A DNA stretch of 64,000 nucleotides from the NCBI GenBank assembly GCA_035758925.1, contig DASTVV010000103.1:7103-71102 (forward strand). The letters run 5' to 3'. This document shows positions 28,695 to 37,006 of this stretch, piece after piece. The first letter of the stretch is position 1. Every line of letters starts with the position of its first letter. Under the pieces are notes generated by a model. It saw only the letters and a list, made by a program, of their open reading frames with translations. It was not told the origin of the DNA and did not search any database. A program made the position numbers and the translations under genes. Source of the stretch: DASPMP01 sp035758925 (GTDB lineage Bacteria > Gemmatimonadota > Gemmatimonadetes > Gemmatimonadales > Gemmatimonadaceae).

Positions 28695-29624
28695 ATGAGC
28701 GCGGTACGTGTCGCCATCGCACAGGCGGAGATCGCGCCTGACCTCGAGACTGGCCTCGAGCAGACGCAAAAGCTTGCTCGAAGAGCTGCCGAGGGCGGTG
28801 CGCGGCTGGTTGTTTTCCCCGAGACGTGGCTCCCGGGATATCCGGCGTGGCTCGACAGCTGTCGCGACGCCGGCATCTGGAACCATCCTCCCGTGAAGGC
28901 CGAGTACGCCCGCATGGCGGCGAATTCGGTGGATGTCGCCGGAGACGACGGACGCGCGCTTGCCGGAATCGCGCGGGAGGCCAGCGTGACGCTGGTCGTC
29001 GGCGTCGTTGAGCGCGTGGTGCGGGGGCCTGGCAGTGGAACGCTGTACAACACGCTGCTCACCTACACGCCGGATGGCGCGCTGGCCAATCACCACCGCA
29101 AGCTCATGCCCACGTACACCGAGCGTCTGGTCTGGGGCACGGGCGACGCGGATGGTCTCACCACCGTGCCTTCGCCAGTCGGGCGCGTGGGAGGTCTCGT
29201 GTGCTGGGAGCACTGGATGCCGCTTGCGCGCCAGGCGCTCCACGATGCGGGCGAGGACATCCACGTCGCGGCATGGCCCACTGTCCACGAGATGCACCAG
29301 GTGGCGAGCCGACACTACGCGTTCGAGGGCCGCTGCTTCGTCCTGGCTGCCGGATCACTGATGCGAACCCGCTCGCTTCCCGCCGGGATGGAGGTGCACG
29401 AGAAGTATCGGGCGACGGAGTGGGTGCTGCGCGGCGGAAGCATGATCGTCGCGCCGGACGGGCAGGTGCTCGCGGGGCCGGTGTTCGATCGCGAGGAGAT
29501 CGTGTGCGCCGAGCTCGATCTCGGCCGCATTCGCGAGGAGAGCATGACGCTGGACGTTTCGGGACACTATTCGCGCGCGGACTGTTTCGACTTCCGCGCC
29601 ATACGACACCGCCGCCCGTCATGA
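28695..29624 (+). CDS. Nitrilase family C-N hydrolase
   Basis: A 309-residue cytoplasmic carbon-nitrogen hydrolase. The catalytic triad is readable: Glu in VVFPETWLPGYPAW, Lys in NHHRKLMPTYTERLVWG and Cys in GGLVCWEHWMPLAR. The YPAW, CWEH and RLVWG signatures match true nitrilases (nitrile to carboxylate and ammonia) rather than amidases. It starts at ATG 28695, directly at the AxRVAIAQAE family start. Its stop overlaps the start of a hotdog thioesterase gene (ATGA), so the two are translationally coupled. Confidence 0.92.
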   Translation: MSAVRVAIAQAEIAPDLETGLEQTQKLARRAAEGGARLVVFPETWLPGYPAWLDSCRDAGIWNHPPVKAEYARMAANSVDVAGDDGRALAGIAREASVTLVVGVVERVVRGPGSGTLYNTLLTYTPDGALANHHRKLMPTYTERLVWGTGDADGLTTVPSPVGRVGGLVCWEHWMPLARQALHDAGEDIHVAAWPTVHEMHQVASRHYAFEGRCFVLAAGSLMRTRSLPAGMEVHEKYRATEWVLRGGSMIVAPDGQVLAGPVFDREEIVCAELDLGRIREESMTLDVSGHYSRADCFDFRAIRHRRPS

Positions 29625-30064
29625 AGCCACAGGATCCCAACTACGACTCGCGCGTGCGCGCGAGCTTCGCGAAGCAACGTCTGATGGCGACCCTGGGCGC
29701 CCTGCTCGAGGTCGTCGAGCCCGGCCGCGTCGACATCCGGTTGCCGGTTCGCGAGGACCTGACCCAGCAGCACGGATTCCTGCACGCGGGAGCGATCGCC
29801 TCGGTGGCCGATAGTGCCTGCGGCTACGCGGCCTTGTCGCTCATGCCCTCGGACGCTGGTGTTCTATCCATCGAATTCAAGTGCAACATGCTCGCGCCCG
29901 CGACCGGCGAGGCAATCGTCGCCCGCGGATCCGTGCTTCGCGCCGGCAAGACGGTGATGGTCTGCCGGGCCGATGTGTACGCGCTCGCGAACGGGAGTGA
30001 AAAGCTCGTGGCCGCCATGCAGGGAACGATGATGGTGGCGCGCGATCGAGGACTGACTGACTGA
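29621..30064 (+). CDS. PaaI-family hotdog thioesterase
   Basis: A 147-residue hotdog-fold protein. The helix region QQHGFLHAGAIASVADSACGYAALSLMP, with HGFLHAG and an acidic residue in VADSA, is the PaaI/YdiI acyl-CoA thioesterase motif. IEFKCNMLAPATGEAIVARGSVLRAGKTV is the usual beta-strand core. The expected reaction is hydrolysis of an aromatic or acyl-CoA thioester in the cytoplasm. ATG 29621 overlaps the nitrilase stop, suggesting a small operon in which nitrilase products might be activated and released as CoA esters (inference). Confidence 0.88.
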   Translation: MKPQDPNYDSRVRASFAKQRLMATLGALLEVVEPGRVDIRLPVREDLTQQHGFLHAGAIASVADSACGYAALSLMPSDAGVLSIEFKCNMLAPATGEAIVARGSVLRAGKTVMVCRADVYALANGSEKLVAAMQGTMMVARDRGLTD

Positions 30065-30071
30065 CTCAACG

Positions 30072-30145
30072 GTGGAATGGGGTGGGAATGGGACGAGAAT
30101 GGGCGCCGAGTGATTACCCGGCGCCCATTCCCATTCCCTATTCCG
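30072..30145. repeat. Inverted repeat, GGGAATGGGCGC family, copy 2
   Basis: A left side of repeated GGAATGGG-type words ending in AGAATGGGCGCC pairs with GGCGCCCATTCCCATTCCC (30120-30138), followed by TATTCCG. The right arm is identical over 19 nt to 27238-27256. It fills the gap between the convergent thioesterase and L,D-transpeptidase genes and may terminate both. Confidence 0.8.
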
Positions 30146-30158
30146 CTGTTGCTATCGA

Positions 30159-31031
30159 TCAGTAAATGTAGATCTTCGTTCCGACGGGCACGAACTCATA
30201 CAGCCATTCGATGTCCTCGTCGCGCAGGCGCATGCACCCGTGCGTCGCGGCCTGGCCGATCGAGCTCTGGTGTGGCGTGCCGTGCAGCAGCACCCCGCCG
30301 CCCGTGTCGAGCTTGTACTTGCCCAGCTCGCCCTGCACCTGGCGGTTCTTGGAACCGGTCGGCGGCACGTAGAGCGTGCCCTCGAAGACGATCTCTTCCT
30401 CCAGCGGAAGCAGCGCGAACCCCGAATCCGGGGACAGCACGCCCGCCTCACCATTCCGGAAGATGATCTTCCGGCCGGCGCTGATTCGCGTCGGCTTCGA
30501 GAGCGAGAGATACGCCAGCTTGAGCCCGTGCTCCTTGGCGGTCTCGGCGTAATGCCAATCCGGCGGAATCCAGTGCGGGTCCGAATCCTTGTTCCGCACG
30601 GTGCGCACACCGCGCGGCGTGTCGAACGTCCACGCGTTCTCGCCGAACACGAGCGTTGCGCCGGTACCGACCGCGACCGGAGCCTGCATCACGGTGTCGA
30701 TGCCAGCAACCACCCAGAGGCGCCGCTCCTCCAGCGACACCACGATGTGAAGATTGCGATCGCGCTTGGAAGCTTCGTACGCCGAGGTCGAGGCCAGGCT
30801 GTCGCGGCGATTGGCGAAGCTCCAGGCCGGTGCACTGGCCTGGCGAACGTTGCCATTCCGCGTCTCGCGTGAAGCGATCCCTGCCTTCGGATTCGACGGC
30901 GTCATCTGCAGCCAATCCGAGCTCATCTTATCCTGCGCCAGCGCGCTCTGCGAAAGGGCGAGCGCCGCCGTCATCGTACTGAGAAGTTTCCCGATCTTTC
31001 GTGCGCCGACTTCAAGTGGGACTGCGTCCAT
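30159..31031 (-). CDS. L,D-transpeptidase (YkuD domain)
   Basis: A 290-residue exported protein. An N-terminal hydrophobic signal segment (LLSTMTAALALSQSALAQ) is followed by a linker and a C-terminal YkuD catalytic domain. The active-site motif is LLHGTPHQSSIGQAATHGCMRLRDEDIEWL (about 250-279), containing the His and the nucleophilic Cys. The enzyme makes 3-3 peptidoglycan crosslinks or attaches proteins to the wall. AGGTGAG lies six bases before the ATG at 31031, supporting that start. It is upstream of nothing on its strand and convergent with the thioesterase gene across the repeat at 30072-30145. Confidence 0.92.
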   Translation of the reverse strand: MDAVPLEVGARKIGKLLSTMTAALALSQSALAQDKMSSDWLQMTPSNPKAGIASRETRNGNVRQASAPAWSFANRRDSLASTSAYEASKRDRNLHIVVSLEERRLWVVAGIDTVMQAPVAVGTGATLVFGENAWTFDTPRGVRTVRNKDSDPHWIPPDWHYAETAKEHGLKLAYLSLSKPTRISAGRKIIFRNGEAGVLSPDSGFALLPLEEEIVFEGTLYVPPTGSKNRQVQGELGKYKLDTGGGVLLHGTPHQSSIGQAATHGCMRLRDEDIEWLYEFVPVGTKIYIY

Positions 31032-31131
31032 TTCTGCTCACCTGCCGTTGACGTCTGATACACGCAGGGTTTTCTCAAGTTCGATGCCGACACAGTGAGC
31101 TGTAGTGCGTGCGGCTGAGTCAGCCTGAAAA

Positions 31132-31170
31132 GACGAACTCGCCGCTCGGCGAACCGAGCAGCGAGTCGTC
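31132..31170 (-). terminator. Hairpin terminator after outer-membrane protein gene
   Basis: A near-perfect stem (GACGA-CTCGC-GCTCGG pairing across a CGAA-type tetraloop) followed on the minus strand by TTTTC, 17 bases past the stop at 31187. Confidence 0.75.
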
Positions 31171-31186
31171 CGTACTGCGGCTGTGT

Positions 31187-32074
31187 CTAGAAGAAGCGCA
31201 CGCCGAGCGTCACCGGAACGTAGTAGGACGCGGTGCCGTTCCGCTGGATCGACATGTAGCGACCCTCGACGAACATGTCCTGGCCGCCGATGTGGAAATC
31301 GGTTCCCAGTCCTACGTTCCAGCCCCACGTGTTGCGCCAGTCATCGTTCGCGAACTGGAAGCAGTCGCCGCGAAGAATGAAATCGCAGCTGTTGTCGAAG
31401 TCGGCCCGGAGCGGGACGCGCTTGGTCGCGTTCCAGTTCATGCCGCCGATGACGTAGGGGCTCCAGCCACCCGACGGATAGTGCAGCTTGCCGTCGAGTG
31501 CCAGCGACCAGATCACCGGCGCGTCATTGCTGAAGCCGAAGATGAGGTTCTGGTCATCGATGTCGAGCTGGTTGATGATGCCGTCGTTGTTGAAATCGAT
31601 GTTCGTAGCCACGCCTGGGAAGAAGAGCCGCTCACGACCCAGCTGGCTGAACGCGCCATCGAGACGGAATCCAAAAGGATACCGTTGTGAATCCCAACCA
31701 ACGAGACCGCCAATCTGGTAGCCGTTCGTCAGAAGGCGATCGATGTCACCGGTCGGAATGCTCGGTCCGGCGAACAGACCCCAGTTCCACTCTCTGATCC
31801 GCGGCATCACCACGGGCGGTGGAGGCGTCACCGTGACGGTATCGATGCGAAGAACGGTATTGGTCACAGTGTCGTGCCGGGTGACGAACACGGTATCGAC
31901 GCGAATCGTCACGACTTCGCCTGGGGCTTCCTTCGTGATCGGTATTCGCTGCGTCGACCGGGTTGTCCGGCGAAGCTTGGTAGTGTCCTGCGACTGCGCC
32001 GCCAGCGGGCTTGCTTCAAGCGTGAGCGCCGCGGCGAGGCCCAGCGCGCAGGTGGTGATGAAACGAACGCGCAT
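31187..32074 (-). CDS. Outer-membrane beta-barrel protein with EF-hand-like loop
   Basis: A 295-residue protein with signal peptide (ITTCALGLAAALTLEASPLAAQ), a basic/proline-rich linker (VTVTPPPPVVMP), and a barrel of about 200 residues made of alternating strands (WNWGLFAGPSIPTGDI, YQIGGLVGWDS, FGFRLDGAFSQLG) that ends ...YYVPVTLGVRFF with terminal phenylalanines, as outer-membrane barrels do. A loop FNNDGIINQLDIDD follows the DxNxDGxIxxxD calcium-loop pattern, unusual in such barrels. RBS AGGAGG lies 9 nt upstream of the ATG. It is divergent from the oxidase gene at 32341, with a 266-nt shared promoter region; I see no obvious operator there. Confidence 0.8.
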   Translation of the reverse strand: MRVRFITTCALGLAAALTLEASPLAAQSQDTTKLRRTTRSTQRIPITKEAPGEVVTIRVDTVFVTRHDTVTNTVLRIDTVTVTPPPPVVMPRIREWNWGLFAGPSIPTGDIDRLLTNGYQIGGLVGWDSQRYPFGFRLDGAFSQLGRERLFFPGVATNIDFNNDGIINQLDIDDQNLIFGFSNDAPVIWSLALDGKLHYPSGGWSPYVIGGMNWNATKRVPLRADFDNSCDFILRGDCFQFANDDWRNTWGWNVGLGTDFHIGGQDMFVEGRYMSIQRNGTASYYVPVTLGVRFF

Positions 32075-32340
32075 ACTGAATTTCCTCCTGGTGCGTTGCA
32101 CGCCGCGACGTCGTGTCGCGGTTTCGCCGCCACGTGTAAGGCATCCTGCGTGCCGTCGCTCGTTCGAAGACCGATTTCGCTTCGACACTGCGGCGACCAA
32201 CAATGCTGGGTTCGTCATCGGTCGTACGCCCAGTGACAGATCCCAGCGCGCTACAGCGGCTGCACTGTGCACTAAAGCAAAGGGAGGGCCGCGACCGCTA
32301 TCATTAGCCGATTGTCGAGACAGGCTCAGGCAAACTTCGA

Positions 32341-33471
32341 ATGACGCACTTCGACGTCGGCATCGTTGGTCTCGGCGCCATGGGCAGCGCGAGCATGCAC
32401 GCGTTCGCGCAGCGCGGAGCGCGCGTGATCGGTTTCGACCAGTTCGCGCCACCGCATACCTACGGCTCCACGCACGGCTACACGCGCATCATAAGGGAAG
32501 CCTATTACGAACATCCGCTGTATGTGCCGCTCGTGCGCCGCGCCTACGAGCGATGGGAAGCGCTCCAGAAGGACGCCCCAAAGCCGTTGCTCATTCAGAC
32601 CGGCGGCGTGATGGTCGGGCCCGAACACGGCGCGCTCGTGCGTGGGGCGCGCCAAAGCGTCGAAACACATGGCATCGCCCACGAGATGCTGGACGCTCGT
32701 GCCCTGAACGAACGATTTCCCGCCTACCGTGCGCGTGCGGACTGGGTCGCGCTCCTGGAGCACCGGGCCGGAATGCTCTTTCCTGAACGCTGCGTGAAAA
32801 CCATGCTGGCGTCCGCTCAAAAGTGCGGCGCTGACATTCGCGATCACGAGCCCGTGCGCCGGTGGACGTCCTCGGCCCGGCGCGTCGCGGTCGAAACAAT
32901 GAACGGCCGGTACGAAGTCGATCGCCTCGTCGTCGCCGCGGGGCCGTGGCTCCCCAGCCTCATCGATTCGCTCGGCGTCGTGCTCCCGTTGGAGATCGAG
33001 CGGCAGCTCTCACACTGGTTCGACCCCGTCAGCGACGCGGCTCGGTACGGAGCTGACCGTTGCCCGATCGGACTCTGGGAGCCCAGGGCCGACGAGGTGT
33101 TCGCCACGCTGCCCAATGAGGGCCACGGCGTGAAGTGCGGAGTGCACCATGCGGGCGCGACGACGTCGCCAGACAGCGTGGATCGTACCGTGACCGACTC
33201 GGAGAACGAGGCCGCTCGCCGAGTCCTCAACGAGGTGATGCCTGGCGCCGGCGGCGCGCTGCGCGAAGCGCGGGTCTGCCTGTACACCAACACACCCGAT
33301 CATCATTTCATCATCGACTGGGTCGACGGCGGTCGCGTGCTCGTGGTGAGCCCATGTTCCGGGCACGGATTCAAGTTCGCCAGCGCGATCGGCGAGATCG
33401 TGAGCGAGCTTGTTCTCGACGGGAAAAGCTGGCTGGATGTGTCGCCGTTCTCCCTGTCGCGCTTCCGCTGA
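32341..33471 (+). CDS. solA: Sarcosine oxidase / N-methyl-L-tryptophan oxidase family flavoenzyme
   Basis: A 376-residue flavoprotein. The N-terminal Rossmann motif is VGIVGLGAMGSASMHAFAQRGARVIGFD. The MSOX family regions STHGYTRIIREAYYEHPLYVPL and VCLYTNTPDHHFIIDW are present; the cysteine in the latter corresponds to the covalent FAD attachment site of monomeric sarcosine oxidases. PCSGHGFKFASAIGEI completes the signature. It demethylates N-methyl amino acids to the amino acid, formaldehyde and H2O2. Sarcosine versus N-methyltryptophan cannot be separated from sequence. It precedes a basic H1-like protein and a group-II amino acid decarboxylase on the same strand. Confidence 0.9.
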   Translation: MTHFDVGIVGLGAMGSASMHAFAQRGARVIGFDQFAPPHTYGSTHGYTRIIREAYYEHPLYVPLVRRAYERWEALQKDAPKPLLIQTGGVMVGPEHGALVRGARQSVETHGIAHEMLDARALNERFPAYRARADWVALLEHRAGMLFPERCVKTMLASAQKCGADIRDHEPVRRWTSSARRVAVETMNGRYEVDRLVVAAGPWLPSLIDSLGVVLPLEIERQLSHWFDPVSDAARYGADRCPIGLWEPRADEVFATLPNEGHGVKCGVHHAGATTSPDSVDRTVTDSENEAARRVLNEVMPGAGGALREARVCLYTNTPDHHFIIDWVDGGRVLVVSPCSGHGFKFASAIGEIVSELVLDGKSWLDVSPFSLSRFR

Positions 33472-33529
33472 GATAACATTAGGGATTCGCCCGCAGAGGG
33501 CGCGACGAACAAGCACCTGAGACAACCCG

Positions 33530-33955
33530 ATGAAATCCTCAAAGCCCGAGGACCTGTTCCGTGCTGAAAAGGAACGCGCCCTCACCGTGCGGGATTCGCA
33601 GCACGCGCGCCTGCTTGCCGAGGCCAAGGCAGCGTTCGACAAGCTGATGGCCGAAGGGCAGGCAGCGCGGAAGAGCGGCCGTCCGCGCAAGCATCCCCTC
33701 CCGCCCCTCAAGACCTCCAGCTCGCGGCCCGCGCCCAAACCGCCCGTGGCTGCGCCAGCTGCTGCCCCCCCTCCGACGCCTGCCCCCGCGCTTGCGCTCT
33801 CGCCGACACCCGCGAAGCCCGCTCCCGTCGTGCAGGCAAAGCCCGCTCCCGCCGCCAAGGCCCCGGCCAAGCCGCCGAAAGCGGCAAAGCCGAAAAAGGC
33901 GGCAAAGGCGGTCGTGAAGCCGAAAACCAAGGCAAAGCGCTCGACGCGTCACTGA
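33530..33955 (+). CDS. Lys/Ala/Pro-rich H1-like basic protein
   Basis: 141 residues. The N-terminal 50 form a charged helical stretch (DLFRAEKERALTVRDSQHARLLAEAKAAFDKLM). The rest is a low-complexity Ala-Lys-Pro tail (AKAPAKPPKAAKPKKAAKAVV, then KPKTKAKRSTRH), strongly reminiscent of bacterial histone H1-like proteins that bind DNA nonspecifically. An AT-hook-like GRPRKHP sits at the junction. DNA binding or nucleoid packing is inferred from composition only. Its stop is immediately followed by the GTG start of the decarboxylase gene with no gap, so the two may be translationally linked. Nucleotide composition follows its neighbours. Confidence 0.75.
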   Translation: MKSSKPEDLFRAEKERALTVRDSQHARLLAEAKAAFDKLMAEGQAARKSGRPRKHPLPPLKTSSSRPAPKPPVAAPAAAPPPTPAPALALSPTPAKPAPVVQAKPAPAAKAPAKPPKAAKPKKAAKAVVKPKTKAKRSTRH

Positions 33956-35464
33956 GTGGGCGACTCTCCATCCACGCGACAGTCGCGGACAGACGCCGGA
34001 GCCAGGCCGCCAACTGACGTCGCGCCACTCTCGCTGGACCTGGATCACGCGACCATGCAGCGGCTGGGTCGCATGGTGGCGGACTTCGTGGCCCAGCACC
34101 TGGCCACGCTGCGGGAACAGCCGGCGTATCACACCCTCGACCGGCCATCAGCCCGGCAGCTGTTCGCAGATACTCCTCCGGTGCATCCCACGGCGTTCGA
34201 GGAGATCCTCGAGCACTTTCGCGAACGCGTGGTGCCGCACCACGCCCGCGAGCCGCATCCGCGGTTTCTCGGCTATATCCCCAGCTGTCCGACGTTCCCA
34301 GCCGTCGTCGGAGACTGGCTCGCCACGGGATTCAATTTCTTCGCGGGTGTGTGGTCGGTCGCGGCCGGGCCGAACGCGGTCGAGCTCACCGTGCTCGAGT
34401 GGTTCCGTCAGTGGATGGGCATGCCGCAGGGAAGTCGCGGGCTGCTCACCAGCGGCGGATCCGCCGCGACCGTCACGGCCCTGGTCGCGGCCCGTCACGC
34501 CGCGCTCGGTGATGACACCACCGACATCGGACGCCTCGCGGTATACGCTTCCGATCAGGCACACTCGTCGGTCGCCAAGGCCGCGTGGATCGCTGGTATC
34601 CCGCGCCGAAACGTCCGCGCCGTGCCAACCGACACGTCTTATAGGATGCGAACGGACAAGCTGCGCGAGCTGGTGGACCAGGATCGCAAGGCGGGATTGC
34701 GTCCGTTGGTCGTGGCGGCAACAGCCGGGGCGACGAACACAGGCGCAGTGGATCCTCTGCACGACATCGCCGACTTCGCTGCCGCGGAGAAGCTCTGGCT
34801 GCACACCGACTCGGCGTATGCCGGATTCAGCGTGCTCACGGAACGCGGACGTCGCCTGCTCGACGGGCTGGGCCGCGCGGACTCGCTGACCCTCGACCCG
34901 CACAAATGGCTCTACGTGCCATTCGAGTGTGGCTGTCTCATGGTGAAGGATCCGCTCGCGCTCGAGCGCGCCTTCAGTGTCCACCCCGAATACCTGCAGG
35001 ACGTCCGCGTGCGCGAGTCCGAGGTGAACTTCGCCGACTCCGGCGAGCAGCTCACGCGGTATGCGCGCGCGCTCAAGGTGTGGGTCTCCGTCCAGTACTT
35101 CGGGACGCGGGCGATCGGTGCCGCGCAGGACGCCGCGATGGAGTTGGCCGAGCTAGCCGAGAAGATCGTGCGCGAGTCGCCGGATCTCGAGGTTCTGACG
35201 CCGGCGCAGTTCGGCATCGTGTGCTTTCGCGTGCACCCACCTGGAATGAGCGACGAGGAAGCGCTCAACGCCCTCAACGAGCGCGTCAATGAGCGAGTGA
35301 ACCGCAGCGGCTTCGTGCTCATGTCTTCGACGCGACTTCGCGGCGCGCTGTCGCTGCGCCTGTGTATCCCCGGCTATCGCACCCGCGCGGAGGACGTCGA
35401 GGCAGTGCTGGACCTGATACGCCGGACGGCGGCTGACGAGATCTCGCGGCGGGGCCGAGCATAG
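33956..35464 (+). CDS. Group II PLP-dependent (aromatic-L-amino-acid) decarboxylase
   Basis: A 502-residue enzyme of the DDC/glutamate-decarboxylase-like family. FLGYIPSCPTFPAVVGDWLATGFN and the loop GLLTSGGSAATVTAL are typical. The cofactor-binding aspartate is in LWLHTDSAYAG and the Schiff-base lysine is in TLDPHKWLYVP (about K317). The C-terminal part ends in a complete small domain. It decarboxylates aromatic amino acids such as tryptophan, tyrosine or DOPA to amines; the HTDSAYAG variant is common in the wider family, so the substrate is uncertain. The GTG start at 33956 abuts the upstream stop. The bidirectional hairpin at 35466-35499 follows. Confidence 0.9.
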   Translation: MGDSPSTRQSRTDAGARPPTDVAPLSLDLDHATMQRLGRMVADFVAQHLATLREQPAYHTLDRPSARQLFADTPPVHPTAFEEILEHFRERVVPHHAREPHPRFLGYIPSCPTFPAVVGDWLATGFNFFAGVWSVAAGPNAVELTVLEWFRQWMGMPQGSRGLLTSGGSAATVTALVAARHAALGDDTTDIGRLAVYASDQAHSSVAKAAWIAGIPRRNVRAVPTDTSYRMRTDKLRELVDQDRKAGLRPLVVAATAGATNTGAVDPLHDIADFAAAEKLWLHTDSAYAGFSVLTERGRRLLDGLGRADSLTLDPHKWLYVPFECGCLMVKDPLALERAFSVHPEYLQDVRVRESEVNFADSGEQLTRYARALKVWVSVQYFGTRAIGAAQDAAMELAELAEKIVRESPDLEVLTPAQFGIVCFRVHPPGMSDEEALNALNERVNERVNRSGFVLMSSTRLRGALSLRLCIPGYRTRAEDVEAVLDLIRRTAADEISRRGRA

Positions 35465-35465
35465 C

Positions 35466-35499
35466 AAAAAAAGAAGGGCGAGCCCACCCAGCTCGCCCT
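35466..35499 (-). terminator. Terminator between convergent decarboxylase and lipoprotein genes
   Basis: Perfect 9-bp stem AGGGCGAGC (35475-35483) and its complement (35491-35499). Read on the minus strand it is followed by TCTTTTTTTGC, so it is a Rho-independent terminator for the minus-strand lipoprotein gene. On the plus strand only the hairpin is present. Confidence 0.85.
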
Positions 35500-35525
35500 C
35501 CTGTCCTGCAACTTCGAACCGCTAT

Positions 35526-36206
35526 CTATCTGCCACGGCCGCGAGCGGTGATGATCAACCGCGAACGGCTGACCTGAGGTGGCGTGTATCTGGGAGCTGC
35601 CTGCGGGATTCTGCTGACGCCTGTGTTTGGATAGTACCAGCCGCCGCGGCGAGGGCCTCTCGCGTGAATCTCACAGTGGTCACCGTCCACGCCGCCGCCA
35701 CGGATGATGACGCCGCCGCCGCGACCGACCGGACCGAAGATGCCGCCGCCGTTTCCGCTCGTTCCATAGTCACCGCCGTCATTGCCGACAGGCAGAACAA
35801 CCGGCGCGGGCGTGGGCCGCGGCGCAACTGCGACGGGCTCGTTCGTCGGCTCCGGTACCGGCGCCTTATCTACGACGGTCGTCTGCTCGCTCTCGTCGTC
35901 CACGGCAGCGATCTCCATGAGGGGATCCGACTTCACCGTAGGCGTCTCGGAGTGGACGGCTCTGGGTCCAGGTCCTTTCTTCACCGTCTTGGTCTTCTGG
36001 GGCGCGTTGATGGGCTTCGTCTCCAGCGAAGTCAGGAGCGATGGATCCACCTTTGGAGTGGCGAAGTCCACGGTTGTCGACGCGAGCTGAAGATCGCGCT
36101 TGAAGTCGTCCTTGGCCGTCGCATCGGTCTTGTCGGAGCCGGCGCACGCGGCGAGAACGCTGACGATGGAGAGAGTGACGAGCGAAAGCCTTACTGAGCC
36201 TTGCAT
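35526..36206 (-). CDS. Glycine-rich lipoprotein of unknown function
   Basis: 226 residues with a lipobox signal (SIVSVLAACAGSDK, cysteine near residue 21). The middle is a low-complexity Thr/Pro/Val segment (KTVKKGPGPRAVHSETPTV). The C-terminal 90 residues are Gly-rich (GNGGGIFGPVGRGGGVIIRGGG), then RGPRRGGWYYPNTGV and an Arg-rich end. No domain is recognised. RBS AAGGAG lies six bases upstream of the ATG. It may be a surface or periplasm-facing anchor (inference). It is divergent from the SnoaL-like lipoprotein gene. Confidence 0.75.
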   Translation of the reverse strand: MQGSVRLSLVTLSIVSVLAACAGSDKTDATAKDDFKRDLQLASTTVDFATPKVDPSLLTSLETKPINAPQKTKTVKKGPGPRAVHSETPTVKSDPLMEIAAVDDESEQTTVVDKAPVPEPTNEPVAVAPRPTPAPVVLPVGNDGGDYGTSGNGGGIFGPVGRGGGVIIRGGGVDGDHCEIHARGPRRGGWYYPNTGVSRIPQAAPRYTPPQVSRSRLIITARGRGR

Positions 36207-36373
36207 GGTGTCTCCTTACCCGGCCTATCGGGCAGGAAAGCGTAAGAACAGCGTGGCATGCGAAGCGCCATAATGCACTCGCCGGACCGTCAGTTAAGTC
36301 CTTTCGTGCGGCCTTTATTTGTATACAATGTCTACCCGTGGTGACACGGGTGTCTCGCGTCGGAGACTCCGGA

Positions 36374-36928
36374 ATGATTCATTATCCCCACGGCATGCGA
36401 CCAATCCTGAGATGGGCCGTCGTGGCGAGCGTACTCGGTTGCACAGCAACCGGTGAATCCGGGCTTTCGCCCGGTCAGACAGCGGCAATCAAGGAGGAGG
36501 TCGAGAAATCCCTCCGCGAGGCCTATGACCTGTCCAAGCCGAATGTCGCCGAGCGAATGCTCAGTCTGTACCCGCAGTCGGGGCCCGTTGTTTCCGCAGC
36601 CGCGGGAACCGTCGTCACCTCGCGCGACTCCCTCGCGCAGGGAATCGAGTATTTCTGGAACAACGTGGGGCGCAACATGCGGAGCCCGCAGTGGATCTGG
36701 GACCGCTTCTGGGTCGATGTGACGTCGCCGACGTCAGCCGTGGTCACGGCCACCTATCACATCCCACATCGTGATCCCCGAAACAGGCCTCACGAAATTG
36801 CTGGAGCGATGACCGCCCTATTCGAAAAACGCGGCGGGAAGTGGGTCATCATCCAGGAACATCTTTCCGACCGGCCTGCAGCTCCGGAGGACACAACCAG
36901 CGCCGAGCCCGCGCACCAGCATCAATGA
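36374..36928 (+). CDS. SnoaL/NTF2-like (DUF4440-type) lipoprotein
   Basis: 184 residues with a lipobox (VVASVLGCTATGES). The mature region, about 50-165 (LREAYDLSKPNVAERMLSLYPQ, then VVTSRDSLAQGIEYFWNNVGR, SAVVTATYHIPHRDP, GGKWVIIQEHLSD), has the cone-like helix/strand order of SnoaL-type or DUF4440 domains. These bind small hydrophobic ligands or catalyse isomerisations; no catalytic pair is certain. ATG 36374 is chosen because GGAG lies 8 nt upstream; ATG 36395 is also possible. The His-rich end (AHQHQ) is unusual. Inverted repeats follow immediately. Confidence 0.75.
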   Translation: MIHYPHGMRPILRWAVVASVLGCTATGESGLSPGQTAAIKEEVEKSLREAYDLSKPNVAERMLSLYPQSGPVVSAAAGTVVTSRDSLAQGIEYFWNNVGRNMRSPQWIWDRFWVDVTSPTSAVVTATYHIPHRDPRNRPHEIAGAMTALFEKRGGKWVIIQEHLSDRPAAPEDTTSAEPAHQHQ

Positions 36929-37005
36929 CGGGTTGACGGGTTCACGGCTTGACGGGTTCACGTCGTCCGCGGGACAACCCGACAACCCGACAACCCGTCA
37001 ACCCG
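36929..37005. repeat. Inverted repeat built from GACGGGTTGACGGGTT-type words
   Basis: CGGGTTGACGGGTT (36929-36942) is perfectly complementary to AACCCGTCAACCCG (36992-37005). Between them are further GACGGGTT and GACAACCC copies, so the whole 77-nt gap between convergent genes can fold as a long hairpin. It ends one base before the PhzF stop codon, and probably terminates both genes. Confidence 0.8.
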
Positions 37006-37006
37006 A

